A stretch of DNA of 64,000 nt from Gorsachius magnificus (taxonomy: Eukaryota; Chordata; Aves; Pelecaniformes; Ardeidae). Below the pieces are notes generated by a model. It worked only from the letters and a program-made list of their open reading frames with translations. It had not been told where the DNA came from and made no database searches. Positions within the stretch are counted from its first letter, which is position 1, and each line of letters opens with the position of its first letter. The stretch covers positions 128,899,988-128,963,987 of the forward strand of contig CM067082.1 of assembly GCA_034008185.1 (NCBI GenBank). Direction: 5' to 3'. Positions 27,301 through 39,300 of this stretch are shown here, in pieces. The position numbers and the translations under genes were made by a program.

Positions 27301-30300
27301 TGTCCTTCTGCCTGTCAAGAAGGTAATTTTATCCCTTGTGTGCTAGTAGACAGATTGTAACAAAAAAAGGACTTGGACTAGGAGTCACTTTTGGCAGAAT
27401 ATTTCTACGTCTCTTTCTAACAGAGTACATGTAATAGCCAGTAGAGCAGCTGCATGGAGGACGTAGTGTTTTGGCTGAGTAGAATAGTTATTTCTATACA
27501 TTTTCTATAAGCATCTGTTTAGTTGGGTTTTTTTCCCATTTTGTCTACTTTTATGTTACAGGCTCCCATTTGCATCTCCCACTGATGAAGAGATAACTAG
27601 TCACAGAGCAGACACATAACTCTTAGTTTAAGATCAAAACAGATACTTGTACAATTGTAGAAACAGTATTTGAATTGTCAGATTATAAAATGGTCAGATT
27701 TGGTGCTTGAAAATACATATGCTACTGTTCATCAGAAAACCTGAGGCTCTTTATACTGGGATATAGATAGATAGATACACATTTATATATAATTTTGGCT
27801 CATTTCTTCTACTCCAAGGAAAATTGAAGGAAAGTTAATAAAAATCAGCAGACTCTAAGTTGATGTTAATGGCCTCACTTAAACATACATTGCAATACCA
27901 TTTTAATACACTTGGCAAAGCTCTTTAAAACAGTGCAGGTCTCCCTTGAATTTGTATTACATTGAAATCATACATAAAGTTAAAGTGACGACTGGTTTAA
28001 TATTGCCCACATTTTTCTGCATTATCTTTCTTTTTTAAGCTTAACAGGAGGCATTTTTATAATATGTACTATTATATACAGAGTCTGTAATACCCTGAGT
28101 TCTGCAATACCCTGAGTTCCATGGGAGGCAAATCCCCATGTGGGTCATGGTGATTACTCACAGCTACCATATCATCAGAATGCAGGATATTGGTAAATCA
28201 AATATACATATTTTGAATGTCACAGCCAATTCTTTATGCTTTATAAACGGCACAAGCATAAAGTCATTTTTGCAGTAATTCCTATTAGTGCTTAGTGCAT
28301 TCTAATAAATAAAAAAGGGGGTAGGAAGATTATATTTATAACCTTTGAAGAAGAATAGTCAAGTAACACCATTGAATCTGAACCTATGAAATAGTTACTA
28401 ATTATTAAATACTGTGTTATTTTACAGCAATATGGTGTTATTTTACAGCAAATGGTTCTTTTTGAAATATTTTTGTTGTATCTTCGACAAAAATGCCATC
28501 CTCTTCTGTTCTTATTTCTGCGGGTTTTAAGAAAGGTCTTGATGCAATGAACACATCTTCACAAATATGGACTACAAGCTAGCATGTATGTTGCTAAAAA
28601 GCAGTATATTTGTGAACAAGTACAGGCCTTTTGTCTATTCAGTGAGTCAAACTCTTTTTTTATACTACACAAACAATTTTTATTTCATGGGTTTTACCCA
28701 TTTGTGTCAGCAAGCTGGTCAGCAGCTTTGCTGAGCTGCATGTCTGTCTTGCCCCTTGTGCCAGCTCCTGGCATCTCCTGGAGCTGATTGACTCGGGAGT
28801 GGAGGGCTTCCTCTGCGTTGAAAAGCAGCCAGGTGGTGGAGAGCCACCGCCGGGATTCTCCTGTCGCTTGCTCCTAATTACAATTGCCTGGCCATGGTCC
28901 AGCACGCTTCTGTGTTCAGACAAGCTGCAGCTGCTGTAATAACCCACCCAAAGCTGATATCAACTCACTCAGCCAAATGTCTGTGCTACAGTTCTCTGGA
29001 GAAAAAAAAAATTAAAAAATCCAAGTTTCTTACTTAATGATATTTGTGTATTAGGTATTTCCATGGAATTTATATAGATGTGTGGCTTTTCTCTTAATTT
29101 TCTGCCTGAAGAACTGATATCTGAAGATGACTGGAATCAAAATTCCTACAGGAACTATTTACTGCTTATCATTAATAATGAATGCCTGTAATAATTAAAA
29201 ACTGTAAACTGTAAATTAATTCCACAGTGGGAAATAGAACTTCACATTTAAATTTAAAGCATGCTCCTTTGGAATATTTTTTGTGTATCTAGATACAGTA
29301 ATGCTAGTCCCAGGTGGGAAACGAAGGTATAGGGAGCAGAATGAAAGCCTGGCCTGGAGAGAACCAAGGCTATAAATTAAATTTGGTATATTCCTGGCTG
29401 TGGAGATAAGCAAATAGCAAGCAGATTTTCTGATGGAGTAATTTACTGAATGGAAAAATTGTGAAATACAATAATTTCTTTCCATTAATTTCTGTTTCTG
29501 GCTTTGCATGAAAATGATTAGGGCAAATTTACACTTTGAAACTGTAAAGTGTAGCAGCAAACTGAGCTGGTTTAATTTTTGTTCACTTGAACTGTGTGTT
29601 CACTTCAGCTGTATATTCATTTGTACGGCGCTGCTACTGTTTCTTTCTGTTTAGTTCTGCTTCCCGGCCTTTAAGTGAGATTAAAGTGTTTTATCTATTA
29701 GGCTTAATGTTCTGCTTATGGACAAAATAGCATGTCACTATTATAGTGATCGACTCAAATATCTGTTATGTTAAATCTTATTTTTCCCCTAATTGCTGTC
29801 ATCCTTATGTAGTAGCATGAGAAACAAGCTCTTCTACTCTTTGCAGGAGGTGTGATGGTAAAGAAGCAGTCCCGTCACCGAGTCATCATTCAGCTCCCCG
29901 CCAACGGTGGTCGTGAGTGCCCAGACTCCTTGTTTGAGGAAAAGGAATGTGAAGCCTCTCCCATCTGCTATAGCTACAGGTAGTCTGAATCAACCAGAGA
30001 CAGCTCAGACATGATTTTTCAACTTTTAATACCTCAAAATCCTGTTGAATTCCACTTCTTATGAAGAACAGGATACATACCAAAATAAGGTTTCAGAACA
30101 GATACGTAGACTCAATTGGTCCCATAGTGAATCACTAGTGCATTTTGTTCCAGTTCCTTTGCAGGAACATTGCAACTACTAAGAATTACTTTCCAGGATA
30201 AATCTTTCTTAGCAACTATTTAGAAATCCTATACAATTAAAAAAATCTTCCTTTCTAAATTATGCAAAGTACTGAGATGCAGCCTCATCTCTTCAGGACA

Positions 30301-33300
30301 GCTGAGTTGTTCTGCCACGCTATGCCATGCACTGTATCTTCCATCTTTCCATCGCCGTCAGCCCTGAGATAGTCCACCGCTGATATATCACCTGATGTAC
30401 AAAATTCTCTGTGTTGACCTAATCTTCACCAGAGAATGCCGAGAACTGTTCCAACAGGTGGGGTTCTCCACCATAACTGCTTAAGAAAATTTTTGGGCAG
30501 TTTTGTAGTATCTGTCTGAGTGGCATGGTAAAGTCAGGATGTACAGCAAGATCTGGCTGTCGATACGGACAAGGTTTAGAAAATTCTGATGCAGTTGGTC
30601 GGATTTACTTGATGAAAAAAAAAAACCCACCAGGTTTTTTTATGAATAATAAATGTGTTTGAATTGGAAGCCAATGTTCTGTTTCTCCAGTGGCTAGAGA
30701 AAAACACCTGCTAGTTCCCATCAAACCCCTCTCTGTTGCAGTGGTGCAAATAGAATTTAAGCTTATTTTAGCTAAAATAAATTGAGATTAAAGAAATGTG
30801 CTGCTTTCATCATTTGGTAAGAATTACATTTGCAAATTCATTAGGAGATCATGTTGTGTATAACTGAAAGATATGAAAGGATGTAAAACAGAATTGGGAA
30901 GCTACCAAAATCAGTACTCCAAATAGCAGAGAAATGTAGCCCCAGAACTTTTTCTAGTCAATACCAACCAGAGTCAGAGTTTTATCTTTTAAAATGCTGG
31001 CGGCTCCTCATCTCTCCAGTATCTTCAGTATCAAATTTTACCTGAGCTAGTGCTGCCATTCAGCTACCCGAGACCCCAGGTGCTCTGGGATTGCCCGAGG
31101 CACCCTCACAGTCATTTAAACCCACTGTCCCAATGCTTTGCTGTAGCTGGGGTCCCTTTTTGCTTCTGATTTCTTTTTTTGGGATAGTGTTTGGAAGATG
31201 AAGCTTAGCAAAAGAATTTGTTTGTTGTGAAAACTTTACCCTTGTAGTCATAACATTTGAAATTTGAGAAAACAAAACAAAAATCCTAAGACTTTGCTCA
31301 TCTGACCTCAACTTTGTCTGTAGCTCCAAGACTTGTTTGTGCTTCAAGCGAGGCAGAATTGCTCCCTTTGTTGTTGTGTTGCAAGGCATGCCTAAGGTAT
31401 GGGAAGAAAAGACCTGGGGAAGAGAAAAGAAGGAAAAGAGAAAGAAATGCAGTAACACCTATATGTGATAGTATTTACTGCCAAAAGACACTCCCACTAA
31501 TTCATGAACCAGAAATCAACCCTGGAGTCTTATCTCTAGAGGGTATTTAGGAAACTTCAACATATCTTTGCTTCACTGAGATAGGTGGAAAAAAGAAAGG
31601 AAGGAAGGGAAACTGAGAAAAGGAGGAGGTTTATTAGGGCATGCTAGTATTTAAAACTCACCCTTATTTAATGGGTCCACGCTGGTTTTATAAGGTGTTA
31701 GTGTCACTTCTCTAAATAGACTTTTCAAAATATATTATGGCATTTTGTTGTCTGTTAAAATGCTCTTGAGTATTATGCTTACATATAAATCCATAGCAAA
31801 GGAGTTCCTCTGTTAAATGGGTATTCAAATCACATCATTTTATTATTTTGTGTAGTATTTTTTTTTTAAATTTCTTTCTCACATCCTCTATAAGTGTGTT
31901 AAAGCTTTGTGTTAATGTCTAATCCTCATATTGTGGTTTGTATTCACTGTGTATTTGTCAGATAGTGATAATGTACCTTTGTACTTCAAAATCCTTGAGA
32001 ATATATCTGGTTTGCTTTCTTTTCCCTCCTCTGCCTTCTCCTTCCTTCCCTGCTTGTTAATGGCCTAATCCTAAAAGGAGCAAAGATATTGACAGGGAAG
32101 AGGGAGAAGTACTATATTGTTATTTGTTGTGAATGGTTGTGACCAGTTAGTAATAATAAGCAATAGCTTACAGTGGTTTCTAATACTATCTAGAACTTGT
32201 GCTGCCTCACTTTTGATTGCTACAAGTTTAGATGGATTGTTTGAAGTTCACTGTTTCTCCCCTCATTTCAGGTGGAAGACCCACAAGTGGCGCAGATGCC
32301 AGCTAGTACCATGGTACGTGCGCCAAGACAGTCCAGGAGCACATGAGACTTGTGGACCTGGGCTACAAGCAAGAGGTTAGACCCTTTGTTTCTGTAGTTG
32401 CGCTGGTGTGGGAAATGCCTAAAATTTTAATCATTATAACCTAACATTAATTTTATCTATCTTTGTGTGCATCAGCAAAGGAAAATACCAAATTCTAGCA
32501 TGGTAAGGTGTATCCTAACTGGTATTTGGCAAATGTTTTATTCATTAAAAATGTAAATTCACCTGTGAAAATGCAACATTTTTCAAGTGGCGAGGATGTG
32601 AATACATGTTTATGGGTATATCCATTAGACTGAATATAAGACCTTTGCTCCCTGTAAATGTTTGCTTGAAAATTTAGGATTGGAGTATCCTACAATAATT
32701 TTGAATTGGAAGGACACTGAAGGACCCTTGGTCCAACCTTCCACCCAGATCAGGTCCAATTTCAAAGTTAGATCCCACCCAAACTAGGGCAGGTTGCTCA
32801 GGGCATTTGGAGTATCTCCCCAGGGTAGAGATCCTACAGCCTCTCTGGGCATTTGCTCCAGTGCTTGTCCAGTCTAGCAGTGCTTTTTTTTTTCCTAATA
32901 TCTAAGCCAAAAATTTCCCTTGTTGCAATCTGTGTCTGTGGCCCCTTATCCTTTCTCTGAGAACAGCCTGGCTCTCTAGTCTCTATAGCCTCAAATTAGG
33001 TAGTTGTAGAGAGCAATGGGAGCGTGAGAGATGCAGGACTTCGCATTTACACTGTTAAAGTCCAGTCCAGCTCATTTTTCCAGGCTGTCACAGTCCTCTG
33101 AATGGCAGCCCTACCCTCCAGGTAAGTACTGACTGCTCCTCTCAGACTGGTGTTGTCCCTGCACTTGCTGAGGATGCTTTCTGTACGGGTTGTTAAAGAT
33201 GCTGAACAGAATTGGCTCCGGAATTAACCACTGAGGTGCAGCGCTCTTAACCACCTCCTGGTTGGACTTCAAAACCACTGACTCTTCAAACCCAGTGATT

Positions 33301-36300
33301 CAGACATTTTTGCACCATTTCCTTTTGATAACAAATAATTTCAGCATCCCTATCCAGCTATCCTGTCACCTGTCTTCATAGAGAGTTTTGTGGGTTTAAC
33401 AGAACTGTGTATGTGTGACTGTTAAGTATAGTCAGGAGATGGGTTTTCTTAGGTGCATTAAATAAATTCAGTATGAAAATAATTGCAGTTCCTACTTACT
33501 GTGTTACAGGAATTGAATTGCTTTGAACTACTAGTCAACCCTGAATTCCAGGAAGGGTTTGTTTTTGTTTTTTTTTTTTTTCTTTTGCCTTTTCTGAGTG
33601 CAAACTCTTACCCATTAAAACAATATTGGCTCAGCAGATTGTGGAATTCCCGAGCAAGGACACTGCTAACTGCAGAAGTGACATGTTCTGGTCATTAACT
33701 TCCTTGCAGTGTTAGAGGAGGTCATGGTATACTTGAAAAAGTCATAGAGTAAATCTTAAGCTAGTAACTCCTACCTTTTACTCAGAAAGTGTTACAGGAC
33801 ATCAATTTAGGGCTTACAATAAAATGAAACCTGAAGGTATTGCCTGCTAATACAAAAGACTTCTGGCTGTGGTAATTCTTTCAAAGGTCTATCACTAATG
33901 CAGTCTGTTTATACCAGCTCTGGAGGATACATTCAGATTGCACACTGAGAAAATAAGATTCTGTCTTTGGCGGTGGGAGTTCAGACAGTACAAAATGTTG
34001 TCTTCTGTACTTGCATAGGAGTACCTAAATCTCTTCACTTTGCCTCAAAGTCAGTTAAAAAAGAAAGATAGCTAACTGTACTTCATGCAAATTTATTTTT
34101 ATTACTCGTGTGTGTCACGTGACTTTTCTTTTTTTAAACTGTAATTTCAGCCATGTGCAGTACACACACATGCAGACAAATACATTACTTGGGAATTACT
34201 GGGCATACAGTTTTTAAATCTGGTAAACCAGATTGGCAGAATTTCTCACTGGTACTACACAGAGTTTCAACTTGCAAAGGATGATGTATTCAAGCAGTAG
34301 TCTTGTTCCTACAATCAGATATAATGGAAGTAGCTCTCTAGTGTAATGTGGTCAAGTGGTAGGATGAGCGTTCGTTAATTAAGAACCCTGGGAGCAGCTA
34401 AGCCTGAAGAAAGCAGGTGGTTTTGGTAGAATTCTGTGAATGTTTCAGAGATAAACAGTTAGAAAGAGGAGATTTTTGTTTGCTGTTGTTTTTTATTAAG
34501 TCTATAGAAGGTATAAATTTTATTGTAAAACTCATGGAGAAAGTTATTTAAGTTGGATAACCAAAGATTATTTGTGCCTCAGTCCAAGTATCCAAATATG
34601 AATCTGAATATTGTCTAGCCTGTTGCAGTAGTAAAAGTTACAGATATTAAAGACAGAGCCTTTTTTTGGCCCAATATTTTTCCCATTGGTATAAATTATG
34701 TAAATTAATATAAAATGTAAGTTTTCAACATAGCTATATCATGTATCATGTCTCAGTCTTTTAATACCTGGCAACGTGTTGAATATAACTTTTACTTTTG
34801 TGCTCAGTATTGTAAACTGATATTCTGTAGGAGCTAAATAAACTAGTACAGCTATTCTTTAGATTGAGAAAAGTAAAATATTTTGTTTTCTTGAACAACT
34901 TTACAATGACTTGCAAATAAAAAAAAAAGTTGAATTTTTGCACAAAAGTAACTTTCGCTTTGGAAAACATACTTCTGCAATTCTAGAGATTATTTCTTGA
35001 AGTTTTATTTACTTCACACCTCAGAAAATTGCATTTTGAACATGGATAGTGTGTTTTACTTGTTTTATATAGGTTATCTCCTACACAGGGCTTTAACATA
35101 TTCCCTTTCCCCTCTCACATTTCAAATTCTGCCATGAAAATAGCCATGTGTGAATTTTCAGTGGTGCATATTATTTTGTTTGGTCCCCTGCACAAGAATT
35201 GATTTCACGCAAGGTGCTCACGGAAGGGAGGCTGACCTGAAAGCAAGCATCTGGCTAACTGAGCTCTGCCCTGGTCAGTATTAGAAAGATTTCACCAGTT
35301 CCTGAAGGAAGACTCTGGAAGTGGCTTTGTCCCCTCTCCCTGCTAATTCTTGGCTCCCTCCTGCATACTTGGCTTGTCGTAAATAAAGTTTCTACAGGCT
35401 ATGGAAAACTTTGCATGACGATATGTTACCAGAAGTTCTGTACTCTAAACCATATATTTAAAGATTTTTTTTGTGATATAGATACAGAAGACTGAGCTAC
35501 TGAGCAAGTCCTTTTAACCACCCCAAAATCAGGAAATACTAAACACTGAAATATGAAATCCATTTGGTATAACATTCTGATACTGCATTTATAATGTGAT
35601 ACTGGAATAAAGATATTTTGAACAGATCATTTAACTCTTTGTTGGTGATTTCTGTACAAATGTTTGCCATACTGTGAAAATGTAGACACAGTAGCATTTC
35701 TTTTTCAACTGAAAAAGTTCTCTCTCAAATTTCTGATGCTCATGAGTGCAGAAATCACACGTTCATTCATCTGATTGTGGTAACTTACTTTTGATGACAA
35801 AGTGAAACAATAATCTTCTAGAAGTAATCTCAGCCCTCTGGTTTCCTGTGGATTGTCCTTTCATGTTGTATCCATACTCAGTAGAGCAAGTAATTGCATT
35901 CTTGTATGTGAGAACAGTTGTCGGTTCCTCTTTTTCAGTGCAAGGGGATGTTGCTAATGCTATTAGTTTGTCCTATTTCTGATCTGATTGCTTACGCACA
36001 CTATAACACGTAACATTATCGGCAAATGTGTTAAATAGGAAAGAATAGGAATGTACACCAAGGAGAAGGCACATCTGACTATGCATTCATTAGCAGTTTG
36101 TTTTGAACAAAATAGTCTGCGCTGTTCATATTTTAGTTAGAAAGATAACTAAATCTGAACGAAAAAAATAGAAGTTAGAAATCATTGATGGCTGGTTAGG
36201 TGTCTGATCTTAGGAGTCTTTGAGTAACTGGAGCATATGCATGCTTTGCTATTTACATTTCCGTTCTTCAGCTTTTTTGTCACATTGGTCTTCCTTGGAA

Positions 36301-39300
36301 GAAGAGGTATTTGGGTGAATCATAAAGTTTAGAAATGTGATTCATTGTTGAAGACAGCTCTGTTTCTAGCTGTCTCGTATAATTAAGGTTTTGTTACACA
36401 TCATGTCAGTTTAAATGAATGTGTCACAAAATTAGAACTTGAGTTAATGCAGAGGAAAGAGAATAAAGGGTTTGGTAGGTTTTTTTGGTTTCATTTCAGG
36501 AAGAGTTTTTTTTTAGAACTTTTAAAAGAAAAAAGTTTTATATATATATATATAATCTAAGCATAGTAACATAGCACTTAAAGCATTTAATACCTGAGCA
36601 GCAAATTCATTGTTGTAGTGATGAACCTTATTTGAACAAGGCAGATAGCCATGACAAATGTGTTGAATTTCTATGATGAATGAAAATTTGCATTCGTATC
36701 ACTGGTAAAATGCCTTTTAATAGTGGACAAGCAGGGCAAGAATGTATTATAGAACTGCAGTAACTTAAGAATTCTGTCTCTTGTTCAACACCCGCAAGAG
36801 AGGATATTATGGGTGCATCAGCAAGGAGTTTGAAACTTCCTTTTGACCCTATCTAACAGGAATGGGAAATGTAGAGAAAAGCCATATTTTACTGCAACAG
36901 CATTTATGTTGTGTTTATTTTCATAAACTGTTTCTCAATTAACAAGAGTAAATTGACCAGATGTCTTGATGAGTCACCTGAAGCCCAGGAGGGAGAGGCA
37001 CAGAATGTTAGCAAATAAAAAATACCGAAAAAAAATACAAAAGCTAGAACAAGAGAGTAAATGCTTGATAAAGCCTGGCTGCTACTATTTGATGGGGATG
37101 TGGTCTATAAAATTCACTGTGAGAGGAACCTGCTCCAGTTAGGGTGTGCTAACAGATACTATATTGTATTCTTAAGGCTAACATTTATTATCACATAGAT
37201 AACTTCAAAGTAGTCGTCTGCTCAGTGCAATGAAGTTTGAAATTGTGAACAACTTAGGCAGGTATGTGTTATGTTATGCTCATAGCTTTAAAAATCTGTG
37301 TTGGTAACCCTCAGCTCCCGTGACTTCTGAAGGAGCTGAGAAATACATTTCAAATACCTTTTGAATTGTATAGGAAAGCCTAGGAAACTTACTAAAAAGG
37401 CTTGTTTTGTTTTCCCAGTAGCTTCTGCAGGTTTAAGTAGGGCTTGTTGGAGTGCATCCCAATGCTAGTGAAGAGAACATGTATCATAGAATCATAGAAT
37501 GTTTTGGGTTGGAAGGGACCCCTAGAGGTCATCTAGTCCAACCCCCCTGCAGTGAGCAGGGACACCGCTAACTAGATCAGGTTGCTCAGAGCCCCGTCCA
37601 ACCTGGCCTTGAATGTTCCCAGGGATGGGGCCTCACCACCTCTCTGGGCAACCCGTTCCAGTGTTTCACCACCCTTATTGTAAAGAATTTCCTCCTTATA
37701 TCCAGTCTAAACCTACCCTGTTTTAGTTTAAAACCATTACCCCTTGTCCTGTCACAGCTGGCCCTACTAAAAAGATTATCCCCATTTTTCCTATAGGCCC
37801 CCTTTAGGTACTGAAAGGCCGTAATCAGGTCTCCCCGCAGCCTTCTCTTCTCCAGGCTGAACAATCCCAACTCCCTCAGCCTGTCCTCATAAGAGAGGTG
37901 CTCCAGCCCTCGGATCATTTTAGTAGCCCTCCTCTGGCCCCGCTCCAACAGTTCCATGTCCTTCTTGTGCTGAGGGCTCCAGAGCTGGACGCAGTACTCC
38001 AGGTGAGGTCTCACCAGAGCAGAGTAGAGGGGCAGAATCACCTCCCTCGACCTGCTGGCCACGCTTCTCCTGATGCAGCCCAGGGTACGGTTGGCCTTCT
38101 GGGCTGCCAGCGCACATTGCCGGCTCATGTCCAGCTTTTCATCCACCAGCACCCCCAAGTCCCTCTCGGCAGGGCTGCTCTCGATCCTTTCTTCCCCCAG
38201 CCTGTACTGATACTGGGGGTTACCCCGACCCAGGTGCAGGACCTTGCACTTGGCCTTGTTGAACCTCATGAGGTTCGCACAGGCCCACCTCTCCAGCCTG
38301 TCCAGGTCTCTCTGGATGACATCCCGTCCTTATGGTGTGTCAACCGCACCACTCAGTTTGGTGTCATCCGACAAACTTGCTGAGGGTGCACTCAATCTTT
38401 CTGTCTAAGTCATTGATGAAAATGTTAAACAGCACCGGTCCCAGTATGGACCCCTGAGGGACACCACTCGTCACCAGTCTCCATCCGGACATCGAGCCAT
38501 TGACCACTACCCTCTGGATGCGACCATCCAGCCAGTTGCTTATCCACCGAACAGTCCACCCATCAAATCCATAGCTCTCCGATTTAGAGAGAAGGATGTT
38601 GTGGGGGACCTTGTCAAAGGCTTTGCAGAAGTCCAGATAGATGACATCCATTGGTTTTCCCTTGTCCACTGTTGTTGTCACACCATCATAGAAAGTCACT
38701 AGGTTCGTCAGGCAGGACACTTGCCCTTGGTGAAGCCATGCTGGCTATCTCGAATTATCTCCCTGGCCTCCATGTGCTCTAGCATAGCTTCTAGGAGGAT
38801 CTGTTCCATGATCTTCCCAGGCACAGAGGTGAGGCTGACAGGTCGGTAGTTCCCAGGGCCTTCCTTTCTACCCTTTTTGAAAATGGGCACAATGTTTCCC
38901 TTCTTCCAGTCACCAGGGACTTCACCTGACTGCCATGACTTTTCAAATATCATGGATAGTGGCTTGGCGACTACATCGGCCAATTCCCTCAGGACTCTGG
39001 GATGCATCTCATCAGGTCCCATGGACTTATGTGCGTTCAGGTTCCTCAGGTGGTCACGAACCTGATCATCTCCTACAGTGGGAGGGTTTTTTCCCTCCCG
39101 GTCCCCCTCATGCCATCCATCAACTCGGGTGGGGTGAGGAGAGAGGTTCCCAGTGAAGACTGAGGCAAAAAAGTTGTTGAGTACCTCAGCCTTCTCCTCA
39201 TTTGCTGTTACCAGCTTGCCAGTCTCGCTCATCAGTGGGGGTACGCTTCTTTAACCATCCTTTTCCGGCTGATATACCTGTAGAAACCCTTCTTGTTATT

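Larger units (their letters stand above)
27323..29846 (+). other. THSD7A intron between exons 3 and 4 of the window (2.5 kb)
   Basis: Phase-1 intron. It has no mobile element that I recognise. Two small tandem duplications (28085-28118 and 28414-28451), a short GATA run near 27763, and a stretch of higher GC at about 28690-28950 are the only departures from AT-rich single-copy sequence. Confidence 0.78.

Noticed and set aside
31060..31458. 132-codon minus-strand open frame
   Set aside because: The second longest non-repeat, non-exon frame group in the window, but with no recognised motif, biased Ser/Lys/Phe content, and no start or splice context; judged chance.
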